Assembly: GCF_018320785.1 (NCBI RefSeq)
Contig: NC_054879.1
Location: forward strand, 48,217,698-48,281,697
Length of the DNA: 64,000 nucleotides
Direction of reading: 5' to 3'
Source of the DNA: Cheilinus undulatus
Taxonomy: Eukaryota; Chordata; Actinopteri; Labriformes; Labridae
Shown: one piece after another, positions 50,501-55,712 of the stretch
How the letters are laid out: every line of letters begins with the position of its first letter
How positions within the stretch are numbered: position 1 is the stretch's first letter
The notes under the pieces: model-generated
Seen by the model: only the letters and a program-made list of their open reading frames with translations
What the model was told of the DNA's origin: nothing
The model's database searches: none
Made by a program: the position numbers and the translations under genes

Positions 50501-53405
50501 ATCTCTAACTAACCCTAGTTAGTGAGACAAAGCCTGAACTTGGGTGTGACACGCTGGAATCCTGCACGCTTTATTTTTGCAAGTCTGACGCTGATAATGT
50601 AGGAAAATTTCACTGCAATATGTTACATCATTGAATAGTCTTTCATTTAATACTAAAAGCTTTGATTATTATATCATACCCTGTTAAATCAGGATAGTTC
50701 TAATAACTGGTAAATTTATCTGAATACATTTTATTCAAATTTGATCAATTTTACCCTGAAAAATTTCATATAGAACTGAGTAATTCTGATGCAGAGCTGT
50801 ATCTTACCCTAAATAGACTGACCTTCCTCTTTATTTAGAGCTATATTTTCCTCTTAATAGACAATTCTGACTTTTCACTAGGGCTGAAAATAATCAAATT
50901 GCAATTTTTTCCTGTAATATTGTGTTTTCAATTTAATATGCAATCGTTAACGTTCCTCTTTTTATGTGCTGTTCAACAAACATAAGCAAGAAATAATTCT
51001 TTATTATAACAAGCACAATAATAGATAAGTTAAACTAGGGATGAACAATTTAAAATAAATGTATCTTATTGGGATTTTGGCTCATATGGTGAATTTGATG
51101 CAATTGCTAAATTAAAAGGGATGATCATTTCTCATACTGTTCTCATTTTGATAAAGAAAAATAAATACATGAATAAGATAGGAAGGATTTTGTAGAAAAA
51201 AATGAGACACTTGAAAGTTCTAAAAAAAGAAAAAGATTCTATCAAATAGGAATGTTTTACACTTTTCAGGTTAAAGAAATTTTGTACTGTCTGCGATTTG
51301 AAAACTGCAGCATACCATATTGCGATTTAATCTAATTTGTGATTAATTGCCCAGCCCTACTTTCCACCTATAAATGGAGGAACAATAAAAAGGGTTTTTG
51401 GCCTTTACATATTAGACAGAGTAATATCACAGAAGAAGTTATGATGAACATCTGATAAAAACCCAGCAGCAGAGCCTGATTTGAGGCAGTAAGGTTAAAG
51501 TTTATTATCCAGCAGATGATGTTGAGCTGGCCGGTGGTTGGCAGAATCACTGTCAGAGCGATGGAGACACTGCAAACAAAGACCACTAATGGAGTTAGAC
51601 ACAGCAGAAACCTCAGTCAAACATCTCTGGATTATCAGACATAGAAGAGGAGCCAGGTTACCTGGTTAGCAGCTGTAGTCCACAGGTGTGTGAAGGTTCA
51701 TCACCAGGTGAGGAGATGTTGATTACCAGTGATTATCAGCAGCTGGAGCAGCTAACGAGCTGCAGGAGCTAACGAGCTGCAGCCGTGATGTCCATGAGTG
51801 ATGGAGCTGAGGGGAAACTGGAGTCAGAAGTCAGACTGTCGACACATGAGAAAAGAATTTGGCTCTCTGGTCTGACTGCTGCAAAGAAAATTCTGGCAAT
51901 GTGGTGGAAACCACCACTTTCACTGCCATTAAACCACTGGTGGCACCTGCTGTCAGATATATTATCCCCTGAACTCTCTGCTGCACGGTCTCATGGTGCT
52001 AAAGGGAAAACTTTAAGGTCTTGGTCTGAACTTTTTTCAGTCTATGCAGATCTTGATGCAATTATGAATCAAAACCTTCAGCAATGGTTGTTGCACAGCG
52101 AGGATGTATTTGACAGATCTTTTAGTACATTAGGTTCTGATCAGAGAAATAAACGCTTTCCTTTCTGTTCAACACTATGAACAAATTTTGTCTTAATCCT
52201 TCAGGAGCATGTGTACATGTGTTTGTGTTGTCAACTTAACTCAATAAAAATTGTTCACAAAAAAAGAAGTCAGACATGAAAAACATTCATCATAGCATTT
52301 GTGCATGCTGAGGTGCATTACTAGATAATCCCCCTAAACTGAACCGCTGAAGTTAAAGCCCCGATGAGGAGTTTTTACCTCATTATCAAAGAGACTGGAC
52401 TTTGTTCTGATGTCTATTTATGGCCTACAAAAGCAAACAAAATGGGCTTTTTCAGTGAATAGTGATTTATAATGCTTGAAAATGATGATGACACAGCATA
52501 TGTTCTCAGCTGGACCCAGAGGAGGTTGCTGAGCTGTGTGCAGTTGTTGTGAAAGCTCAGTGATGCACAGATGCCCTAAGTGGGTTTATGTCCATTTATT
52601 ATGTTACTGTTTCTGTACGGCCCTACTGAATTGGGGTCTGGCGCTCCACCAAACTCTATTGCCTATCTTTTTTAACTTAAGGCTCTTTTCATTGGTTCCA
52701 TTGGACATGAGCTGCACACAAAGCATTTGTGGCCGGAGGGAGTCAGCACTTTAAAACACATTTTCTCCTTAAATTTGTGAAATTCATCCATGAAAATAAA
52801 ACATTTGTTTGCTGTATAGTTCCTTATGCAGTTCAGTTTTTGATGAAAAGACAGCTGGTGTTCCCATAGTGTAATCATGTTTGGTTTGTTCTTGTTTAAA
52901 GACCCTGTAAAGAGAAAATAAATCTGCATTTATGTTTGTTGTATGACAGCTCACTGTGTTATGAACCTCTAGGTCAAATTTCAATATAATAAAAAATTTC
53001 TAAGTTTATAAAATTATCTTCAAAATCATGAAAAATGAGGCAGTAAAATCTGCTCCGGGACGGTGTGGGCGTGTCTGTTGAATAAGCACTTCCTCTCTAA
53101 CTCCTGCGGTGTTTTTGTTCACAGGTGTGAAGGAAATCGACATTGCAGCCACACTGGAGCACATCAGAGACCAGAGACCAGGACTGGTCCGCACAAAGGT
53201 ACCAAACACCCGTCTGTCTGTATCCCGCATTCAGATTAACTTCTGTTGAAATCCGACGGCCTCGTCTCTAACCGCCTGTCCTCCATGGCTCTCTTTTCCT
53301 TTCCTCCCTCTTCTTCTTGGACGCCCTCATCAGGACCAGTTTGAGTTTGCGCTGACAGCAGTAGCAGAGGAGGTGAACGCCATCTTGAAAGCCCTCCCAC
53401 AGTGA
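18956..53405 (+). CDS. ptprn: Receptor-type tyrosine-protein phosphatase-like N (IA-2), 24 coding exons
   Basis: IA-2 is a single-pass protein of neuroendocrine dense-core vesicles. It influences granule biogenesis and insulin or neuropeptide secretion. The joined exons give 2826 nt, 941 residues, with no phase break. In order: signal peptide (1 to about 22); RESP18-like Cys region with C27, C34, C40, C49 in human-like spacing; variable Ser/Pro ectodomain; membrane-proximal SEA-like domain (about 415-502); membrane segment 523-545; cytosolic tail; PTP-like domain (about 690-941). The pseudophosphatase signature is kept: W-P-A839 instead of WPD, and HC871SD873GTGRTG with Asp where active enzymes have Ala. 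These residues are offset by 38 from human Ala877, Cys909 and Asp911. [19 protein letters not shown] favours ptprn over ptprn2. Which teleost paralogue (a or b) cannot be decided here. Confidence 0.97.
19834..20352 (+). mobile_element. TAGGGCTG-ended hAT-like element, nested in hAT-A copy 3
   Basis: Begins TAGGGCTGGGCAATTAATC and ends GTTCAGCCCTA. Flanking octamers tgtctgcc and tttctgcc match at seven of eight positions, which supports an 8-bp hAT-type duplication. It lies between the two halves of hAT-A copy 3. A second copy in reverse orientation is at 50879-51359. About 519 bp, no transposase. Confidence 0.8.
20970..22170 (+). repeat. 31-bp minisatellite inside hAT-A copy 3 (about 39 units)
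   Basis: About 39 units homologous to the array at 6174-6920, but most units read GGCACC where the other array reads GGCTCC. Units between 21430 and 21730 are divergent. Among them a 62-bp dimer (CTTTAATTTGGGGG, then CTTTGTTTTGGGGG, then ATCTCTAGTA) is repeated at about 21472 and 21534. All forward frames are open and are not genes. Confidence 0.95.
22195..22600. other. ptprn intron 1, nothing recognised
   Basis: Unique-looking intronic sequence between two hAT-A copies. Confidence 0.4.
22601..23345 (+). mobile_element. hAT-A element, copy 4, left half only
   Basis: The left end CAGTGGTTTTCAACATTGG at 22601, the GGGTCGGGACC block and the TTTTGCCACTTTACACC-type filler match other hAT-A copies. 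Similarity is lost near 23345, before the region where other copies carry the 31-bp unit. No right end is found. Confidence 0.75.
23409..24218 (+). mobile_element. TAG(A/T)G(T/C)TGTC-ended DNA element with a nested hAT
   Basis: The left end TAGAGTTGTCTAAATAAACG and the right end ATCATTTGACAGCACTA are imperfect inverted copies. ATTAATC motifs lie near both ends. The TAGGGATGCACCGA element at 23700-24121 is inserted within it. Target duplication is unclear because the flanks are AT-rich. Confidence 0.6.
23700..24121 (+). mobile_element. TAGGGATGCACCGA-ended hAT-like MITE
   Basis: Begins TAGGGATGCACCGA and ends TCGGTGCATCCCTA, an almost perfect inverted pair. Octamers taaaaaat and ttaaaaat flank it (seven of eight). 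GGCCGAT-type motifs occur near both ends. 422 bp, no transposase. Confidence 0.85.
24223..24260. repeat. (AT)n microsatellite
   Basis: An AT dinucleotide run directly after the preceding DNA element. Confidence 0.95.
24261..25398. other. ptprn intron 1, nothing recognised
   Basis: Unique-looking intronic sequence without recognisable exons or element ends. Confidence 0.4.
25399..26169 (+). mobile_element. TTAA-flanked MITE (piggyBac-like), with nested MITE
   Basis: Left TTAA at 25399 is followed by AAGGTGCAGTGTG; the right end is CACACTGCACC followed by TTAA at 26166. TTAA duplications are characteristic of piggyBac-type transposition. A second TTAA-flanked element lies inside at 25456-25756. 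No transposase. Confidence 0.75.
25456..25756 (+). mobile_element. TTAA-flanked MITE nested in the previous one
   Basis: Begins TTAACCCCTTAACACCTG and ends CAGGCTTTAAGGGGTTAA. The termini are inverted copies and both outer tetramers are TTAA. 301 bp, no coding capacity. Confidence 0.75.
26170..28204. other. ptprn intron 1, 3' part
   Basis: Contains a (TTTAG)n-like tract at about 26661-26690. A decayed GCCGATATC/GTGACC repeat lies at about 26740-26830. The rest is unique-looking sequence. The intron ends in a good polypyrimidine tract (tctctctctttcag) before exon 2. Confidence 0.5.
28205..28255 (+). CDS. ptprn: ptprn exon 2: Cys-rich N-terminus
   Basis: 51 nt, phase 1 to phase 1. Encodes [17 protein letters not shown], aligned with the human Cys-rich start; C27, C34 and C40 lie here. 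Donor G/gtgagg. Confidence 0.95.
29274..29670 (+). mobile_element. hAT-B element, copy 4, truncated
   Basis: Starts CAGTGATACTCAACG at 29274. It carries the perfect 18-bp palindrome CGTGGCTCTAGAGCCACG (29289-29306), then GTGGCTCTTTATGTCTAAAT as in the complete hAT-B copy. TTTTTGCC-type filler runs to about 29670, where similarity stops. Confidence 0.75.
29928..29974. repeat. (GTGA)n microsatellite
   Basis: About eleven uninterrupted GTGA tetramers in ptprn intron 2. Confidence 0.95.
33883..33993 (+). CDS. ptprn: ptprn exon 3
   Basis: 111 nt, phase 1 to phase 1, residues 43-80. Encodes DGLFGQC with C49, the fourth conserved cysteine, then [17 protein letters not shown], which matches the helical stretch after the Cys region in human IA-2. 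Donor G/gtaaat. Confidence 0.95.
34570..35380 (+). mobile_element. TTAA-flanked DNA element, decayed
   Basis: Begins TTAACCCTTTTAAGTG and ends CATTTAAAGGGTTAA. The ends are inverted copies and begin and finish with TTAA. Similar TTAACCCTTTAAATGCC ends occur at 54516. 811 bp. Confidence 0.55.
36728..36774 (+). repeat. (TG)n tract forming the exon 4 splice acceptor
   Basis: A TG-rich run, interrupted only at TTTG and TTTATG, ends in gtgtgtag directly at exon 4. There is no ordinary polypyrimidine tract within about 45 nt of the acceptor. A CT-rich stretch lies further upstream (about 36665-36705). Confidence 0.9.
36775..36901 (+). CDS. ptprn: ptprn exon 4
   Basis: 127 nt, phase 1 to phase 2, residues 80-122. 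[20 protein letters not shown] matches the human segment after the Cys region. The end encodes nine consecutive serines, His and two serines from a TCC/TCT tract just before the donor CA/gtaagt. Confidence 0.95.
37071..37218 (+). CDS. ptprn: ptprn exon 5
   Basis: 148 nt, phase 2 to phase 0, residues 122-171. Variable luminal segment rich in His and Ser ([14 protein letters not shown]), then [18 protein letters not shown]. Acceptor gttgccag, donor CAG/gtacaa. Support comes from phase continuity and position. Confidence 0.9.
37439..37640 (+). CDS. ptprn: ptprn exon 6
   Basis: 202 nt, phase 0 to phase 1, residues 172-239. Contains the charged run [17 protein letters not shown] and [16 protein letters not shown]. 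Poorly conserved luminal region. Acceptor tgattccag, donor G/gtaaac. Confidence 0.9.
37806..37958 (+). CDS. ptprn: ptprn exon 7
   Basis: 153 nt, phase 1 to phase 1, residues 239-290. Acidic segment [19 protein letters not shown]. It holds the only adjacent basic pair of the ectodomain that I can find (K276-K277). Donor G/gtagga. Confidence 0.9.
38040..38165 (+). CDS. ptprn: ptprn exon 8
   Basis: 126 nt, phase 1 to phase 1, residues 290-332. [20 protein letters not shown] then [17 protein letters not shown] corresponds to human LQRLAAVLAGYGVELRQLTPE and following. Donor G/gtaacc. Confidence 0.95.
38333..39629 (+). mobile_element. Tc1/mariner-like relic in ptprn intron 8
   Basis: TGCCTTTCAAAA (38337-38348) and its inverse TTTTGAAAGGCA (39614-39625) are the terminal repeats, with TA next to the left end. 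Inside, the plus strand keeps Tc1-type transposase remnants: [14 protein letters not shown] (from about 39085) and, after the expansion, [15 protein letters not shown]. The reading frame is broken, so it cannot encode a working transposase. The element makes up about four fifths of intron 8. Confidence 0.8.
39096..39390 (+). repeat. 29-bp minisatellite in the Tc1 transposase relic (about 10 units)
   Basis: About ten units of 29 bp, each containing CTGTGGGGATGCTTCTC(G/A)G then CAGCATCGT(G/A). The unit is the [14 protein letters not shown] segment of the transposase, tandemly amplified. Cys-rich open frames in several phases here are by-products of the repeat. Confidence 0.95.
39798..39832 (+). 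CDS. ptprn: ptprn exon 9 (35-nt small exon)
   Basis: 35 nt, phase 1 to phase 0, residues 332-343, encoding [12 protein letters not shown]. Acceptor tcttaacag, donor GAG/gtaagt (strong). Skipping would shift the frame. Confidence 0.85.
39913..40157 (+). CDS. ptprn: ptprn exon 10
   Basis: 245 nt, phase 0 to phase 2, residues 344-425. Pro/Ala/Ser-rich linker, then [11 protein letters not shown], matching human [10 protein letters not shown] at the start of the membrane-proximal domain. No dibasic pair is present in this exon. Donor AG/gtcagc. Confidence 0.95.
40260..40346 (+). CDS. ptprn: ptprn exon 11: membrane-proximal ectodomain
   Basis: 87 nt, phase 2 to phase 2, residues 425-454. [20 protein letters not shown] aligns with human GVKLLEILAEHVHMSSGSFI, part of the SEA-like mature ectodomain. 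Donor AG/gtacca. Confidence 0.97.
40453..40532 (+). CDS. ptprn: ptprn exon 12: membrane-proximal ectodomain
   Basis: 80 nt, phase 2 to phase 1, residues 454-481. [20 protein letters not shown] is nearly identical to human [16 protein letters not shown]. Acceptor ttttccag, donor G/gtgagg. Confidence 0.97.
40715..40779 (+). CDS. ptprn: ptprn exon 13: end of mature ectodomain
   Basis: 65 nt, phase 1 to phase 0, residues 481-502. [14 protein letters not shown] matches human AQTGLQILQTGVGQ. Donor GAG/gtaaat. Confidence 0.95.
40780..43909. other. ptprn intron 13
   Basis: Contains a (GT)n run at 41533-41562 followed by tag, which resembles the exon 4 acceptor but leads to no recognisable exon. A decayed hAT end (GATTGAGAACCACAGGTG) lies near 42525. 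I see nothing else. Confidence 0.5.
41533..41562. repeat. (GT)n microsatellite
   Basis: Thirty bases of uninterrupted GT in ptprn intron 13. Confidence 0.95.
43910..44119 (+). CDS. ptprn: ptprn exon 14: transmembrane segment
   Basis: 210 nt, phase 0 to phase 0, residues 503-572. [20 protein letters not shown] (523-542) plus ACF is the membrane span, followed by the basic stop K546/H. LGPEGG and THFDYQ match human LGPEGA and TTFEYQ. Acceptor ttccccccag, donor CAG/gtacaa. Confidence 0.97.
44187..44760 (-). mobile_element. L1-type LINE 3' fragment, minus strand
   Basis: On the minus strand an open frame (44730-44437) contains [19 protein letters not shown], the type of sequence at the C-terminus of L1 ORF2. 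A short 3' UTR and an A-rich tail follow (T-run on the plus strand at 44188-44204). It is a 5'-truncated insertion in intron 14, 68 bp downstream of exon 14, opposite to ptprn transcription. Confidence 0.7.
45861..45993 (+). mobile_element. tRNA-derived SINE, 5'-truncated
   Basis: GGGTTCGAATCC at about 45870 is a perfect tRNA B-box. It is followed by CCGGCCTGAGGCCCC and an unrelated tail ending AATAAAGGCACAAAGATGCC and AAAAATAAATC. This arrangement is common in fish SINEs. No A-box or acceptor-stem partner exists, so it is not a tRNA gene. Confidence 0.75.
46176..46290 (+). mobile_element. Non-LTR retrotransposon 3'-tail-like fragment
   Basis: The run CCTCTCGCCCTATGACACCA, GGGACTGGCTCCGCCCC and GACAAGCATTATAGATAATG resembles the widespread fish LINE tail (CTGGGATAGGCTCCAGC...GGATAAGCGG...ATGGATGG). 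Recognised from memory of the motif only. Confidence 0.5.
46414..46534 (+). mobile_element. hAT-D minimal element (121 bp)
   Basis: Begins CACTGATCATCAACTGG with the GGCCCGGGGGCCA palindrome and ends TTGATGACCCCTG. Octamers atttacat and acttacat flank it (seven of eight). It consists only of the two ends found at 61998-63022, without the 0.9-kb filler interior of that copy. Confidence 0.8.
46743..47000 (+). CDS. ptprn: ptprn exon 15: juxtamembrane cytoplasmic segment
   Basis: 258 nt, phase 0 to phase 0, residues 573-658. [13 protein letters not shown], then [12 protein letters not shown] and [20 protein letters not shown] are close to human IA-2. Acceptor acttacag, donor CTC/gtgagt. Confidence 0.97.
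47094..47241 (+). CDS. ptprn: ptprn exon 16: start of PTP-like domain
   Basis: 148 nt, phase 0 to phase 1, residues 659-708. [20 protein letters not shown] and KNRHPESLP match the region that opens the PTP fold in human IA-2. Donor T/gtgagt. Confidence 0.97.
47321..47394 (+). CDS. ptprn: ptprn exon 17
   Basis: 74 nt, phase 1 to phase 0, residues 708-732. [11 protein letters not shown]...DYINASII contains the DYINAS motif of PTP domains. Acceptor tgtccacag, donor ATT/gtaagg. Confidence 0.97.
47595..47672 (+). CDS. ptprn: ptprn exon 18
   Basis: 78 nt, phase 0 to phase 0, residues 733-758. [17 protein letters not shown] is the conserved YIATQGP...DFW motif. Donor CAG/gtcagc. Confidence 0.97.
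47765..47884 (+). CDS. ptprn: ptprn exon 19
   Basis: 120 nt, phase 0 to phase 0, residues 759-798. [20 protein letters not shown] through [19 protein letters not shown]. The acceptor is good (ctacatgtag). The donor GAG/gttcac has none of the usual +3 to +6 bases. Read-through would add eight residues and stop (TAG). Skipping would remove 40 residues in frame. Confidence 0.95.
48032..48260. repeat. Degenerate simple repeat in intron 19
   Basis: A decayed array of ATACCATA / GATACAAT-like words in a T/A-rich context. No clear unit length. Confidence 0.5.
48331..48810 (+). repeat. 56/62-bp minisatellite in ptprn intron 19
   Basis: About eight tandem units of 56 bp. Some units have a six-base insertion (cttata), giving 62 bp. 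Each unit contains CTAAGGAGACTAATAGACAA, GTGTGCATACTT and TAAGGAGAATAACAAGTACA. It ends about 75 bp before exon 20. The unit itself holds two diverged TAAGGAGA(C/A)TAA half-repeats. Confidence 0.95.
48884..49050 (+). CDS. ptprn: ptprn exon 20: pseudo-WPD loop
   Basis: 167 nt, phase 0 to phase 2, residues 799-854. [20 protein letters not shown], then [18 protein letters not shown]. Ala839 occupies the place of the catalytic Asp of the WPD loop, as in human IA-2 (Ala877). Donor AG/gtaaga. Confidence 0.97.
49296..49375 (+). ncRNA. mir153: miR-153 precursor in ptprn intron 20
   Basis: The 3p arm at 49346-49367 begins TTGCATAGTCACAAAAATGA, the miR-153 mature sequence in fish as I recall it. The 5p arm at 49308-49329 begins GTCATTTTTGTGG. 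Pairing by eye: CCAGTGTCATTTTTGTG against CACAAAAATGAGCATTGG forms a long stem with one bulge, and the apical loop is around TAGTACTCTGG. miR-153-1 sits in an intron of mammalian PTPRN, so host gene and position are conserved. The sense orientation implies co-transcription with ptprn. miR-153 targets neuronal and vesicle-release genes. Confidence 0.97.
49786..49839 (+). CDS. ptprn: ptprn exon 21: start of P-loop
   Basis: 54 nt, phase 2 to phase 2, residues 854-872. [17 protein letters not shown] ends in the P-loop cysteine (C871). Acceptor gtttttcag, donor AG/gtaata. Confidence 0.97.
49953..50017 (+). CDS. ptprn: ptprn exon 22: P-loop
   Basis: 65 nt, phase 2 to phase 1, residues 872-894. [20 protein letters not shown]. 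Asp873 is the pseudophosphatase substitution (human Asp911). Thr875 stands where human has Ala. Donor G/gtgagt. Confidence 0.97.
50879..51359 (-). mobile_element. TAGGGCTG-ended hAT-like element, copy 2
   Basis: Starts TAGGGCTGAAAATAATC and ends GATTAATTGCCCAGCCCTA. It is the reverse orientation of the element at 19834-20352. Octamers cttttcac and ctttccac flank it (seven of eight). Confidence 0.8.
51800..52268 (+). mobile_element. L1-type LINE 3' fragment, plus strand
   Basis: An open frame contains [19 protein letters not shown] and [19 protein letters not shown], typical of fish L1 ORF2 C-termini. It stops at 52180, followed by a short 3' UTR, AATAAA near 52245 and an A-rich tail (CACAAAAAAAG). 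It is a 5'-truncated insertion; the initiating ATG of the frame has no meaning. Confidence 0.75.
52928..53088 (+). repeat. Interspersed repeat E, copy 2
   Basis: Same repeat as 12754-12915, in the same orientation relative to the window. It ends 36 bp before the exon 23 acceptor, so it may supply branch-point-region sequence. Confidence 0.75.
53125..53198 (+). CDS. ptprn: ptprn exon 23
   Basis: 74 nt, phase 1 to phase 0, residues 894-918. [20 protein letters not shown] then LVRTK, nearly identical to human. Acceptor ttgttcacag, donor AAG/gtacca. Confidence 0.97.
53334..53405 (+). CDS. ptprn: ptprn exon 24: C-terminus
   Basis: 72 nt ending in [26 protein letters not shown] is the conserved IA-2 C-terminus. 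The DQFEF element replaces the Q-loop motif of active phosphatases. Confidence 0.97.
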   Translation, partial: DQFEFALTAVAEEVNAILKALPQ

Positions 53406-54260
53406 GGACACGCACAGACACAAACTCAAGGACACATTCGTACCATCCAGGCACGTTCACCTGACCGTCACTGTAAATAAGGAACCGCTCTGACACACCT
53501 GGAGCCGGTACCGCCCTCCTTATCAGCATGCAGCTTCTCATCCTCGGGGGTCTGAGTACATTTCTGGGCAGAAGTCAAAAATAAAACTCATTTCTGCCAC
53601 TGTGGCAAAAATTTGATCCCTATAATGACATCCACCAGAGAAATATTAAAAATACTGTGCCTATGTTATGCAGATACAGTTTAAACCATAGTTTCTACAT
53701 GACCCGGACCAGATAATATACATTTATGTTGATGATCTGCTGATTTTCCTGCATCAGTTCTTTCTACCTGACATTAAAACTCCACAGGTTCATTAAAGTA
53801 AAAAAGATTATTTAAGCCGAACAGTAATGTTTTGTTTTTCTGACTGTGCTTTTTTCTTGGTTTAATGTTTATAATAATTGTAATTCCCTCCATAGGAAAT
53901 CAGATATTTCTTGCTGATATGGTTTTAATCTGCTTTAACTCTTGCGAGCGTGATGTTTCATGTCTGGTGTGTTGATTTCTGCTGTTTTTATTCGTCCACG
54001 CCTTGACAACATGATTGTTTGCTTCATGCACTGATCCTCTCAGACGACAGTCTGTTCGTGAACCACAAAGTCCACGCCACCGTCTCCCTCTCTGCACAAA
54101 GGGTTGTTTTGTTTGGGTTCTTTCTGCGTGTCCACGTTTGTGATTTATGTAAATAATTCAACCTGATGATTGTGATTCTTTCATGTAGCAGACAGATAGA
54201 AAATATCTATAAAAATGTATTTTTGACTTGACCTGAATAAATTTGTGGTGTGATGCAGCA
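53406..54260 (+). other. ptprn 3' UTR with poly(A) signal
   Basis: About 850 nt of non-coding sequence follow the stop codon. A canonical AATAAA lies at 54236-54241 with a GT-rich stretch directly after (tttgtggtgtgatg). The cleavage site is inferred to be near 54260. Confidence 0.65.
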
Positions 54261-54787
54261 AAAAAGTCTCATGGGTTGATTTTCAAAAGCCGTCACCATT
54301 CAGTGTTAATACATTTTTTTATTAAATTAATATTAACCTTGTGCCCTCCTCAAATTTACCAGCCTCTTTACACCTTTGAGGCAAAAATGTACACGGACAG
54401 AAAAAATTGCCATTAAATCAGCATACGTCAGTTTTTTTTTCTTTTTTTTTCATAAATGTCTTTAACAACTTCAGACCTGCTCAAAACTACCAAACATTGA
54501 ATAATTTTCAAGATTTTAACCCTTTAAATGCCAGTTTGATTATTTGAAATATTTTATTTTTTGCTTAAAAAACAAAAAGTGAATTATTTTTCATATAATT
54601 AATAGTGGAAAGAAGGGTTTTTGGTGCTGATGAGAGTCTTGGATGGGTCAAAGATTAGCAACAAAATTGATTTGATTGCATAAATATTTTTTACATTATG
54701 TCTGAAATACCCTCTGGACACCTTCGAGGCAAAAATGCCCCCACTGACTCCCATTAAAACCAGGTTTTCTAATATCACTGTCATTGC
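54261..54787. other. Intergenic, decayed repeats
   Basis: A TTAACCCTTTAAATGCCAG terminus at 54516 matches the TTAA-flanked element in ptprn intron 3. The opposite end is not clear. The words TTGAGGCAAAAATG and TCGAGGCAAAAATG occur near 54375 and 54725, suggesting an internal duplication. Confidence 0.4.
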
Positions 54788-55178
54788 ACTCTTGACTGCT
54801 TTTTGCCCATTTTTAGTCACTTTCAACTCACCTTTTTTGTCACTTCTCACCCATTTTTGCTACTTTCTGTCCATTTTTCCACTTTTTCTCCACATTTTCA
54901 CCCATTTTTTGCTGCTTTTTGACCATTTTTGCCACCTTCATCCTATTTTTATTGCTACTTCCAGCTGTTTTTGCCACTTTTCACCTCTTAGATTGTGGCT
55001 CTTGCAAAGGTATTTTTCAACAATTTGGCTCTTTGGTTGAGTAACACTGCTCTATATCACAGTCTCTATAGTAACCATACGTTTATTCATTTAGCTCCAT
55101 GCACAGCAGAGGTTAGCAAAGCAAATCACCTGATGCGCCCCCCCAGGGGAGGCCCGCCTCACACTTTGAAAACTACTG
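54788..55178 (-). mobile_element. hAT-C composite with hAT-B end, copy 2, truncated
   Basis: Ends GGCCCGCCTCACACTTTGAA and AACTACTG at 55178. The hAT-B end GGTTGAGTAACACTG at 55035-55049 and TTTTGCCCATTTTT filler precede it, with the same junction as at 17519-18422. The outer left hAT-C end is missing. Confidence 0.7.
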
Positions 55179-55192
55179 TTCTATAGAAAACG

Positions 55193-55712
55193 TTAAAGGT
55201 CACCCGTTATGCAAAAAGACATTTTTCAGGCTTTTCTAGTAAAAATATGTGCCCCTGGCCAGTCCACAACCCCCCCAGAATCTGACCCCCCCCCACCCCA
55301 CACACACACCGCACCTTTCAGAAAATGTGTGCTGAAACAAGCCATTCTCAGATTTTCCCTTCATGATGTCATGTGGGGTGTTAGCCCCGCCCCCAGGTTC
55401 AGTTGGCCCTCCCTGCTTGGAAGAAAGTTCTGCTCCCTTCTCCTGATCCTCCTCTCGGCTGGCAGCTGAGAGGAGGATCAGGAGAGCCACATCTATTTCC
55501 TGAGAGAGGCGGGGTCAGGGGCGGAGTCAGACAGCTCATCAACATTTAAAGCCACAGAAACACTGGTTCTGAGCAGGGCTGAAACAGAGGGGTTTTAGAC
55601 ATGCAGAAATCAATACTGGAGTGTTTTTACAGCAACAGACTTCACAGGCATGTTTTAGGACCTCTGAGAGCCATATAAACTTGTCTTAAAGGGTCAAATA
55701 TGTGACCTTTAA
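55193..55712 (+). mobile_element. TTAA-flanked MITE (piggyBac-like) with internal hairpin
   Basis: Begins TTAAAGGTCAC and ends GTGACCTTTAA: perfect 11-bp inverted ends including TTAA. 520 bp. Inside is an 18-bp perfect inverted repeat at 55439-55485. No coding capacity. The Pro/Lys-rich open frames here are shadows. Confidence 0.8.
55439..55485. repeat. Perfect 18-bp inverted repeat, 11-nt loop
   Basis: TCTCCTGATCCTCCTCTC and its exact reverse complement are separated by 11 bases (ggctggcagct). It would form a stable hairpin in RNA or single-stranded DNA. Confidence 0.97.

Larger units (their letters stand above)
50018..53124. other. ptprn intron 22
   Basis: Carries the TAGGGCTG-ended element (50879-51359), an L1 3' fragment (51800-52268) and interspersed repeat E (52928-53088), which ends 36 bp before exon 23. 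Other parts are unique-looking. A GAGCTGCAGGAGCTAACGAG-type short duplication lies at about 51750-51782. Confidence 0.55.
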
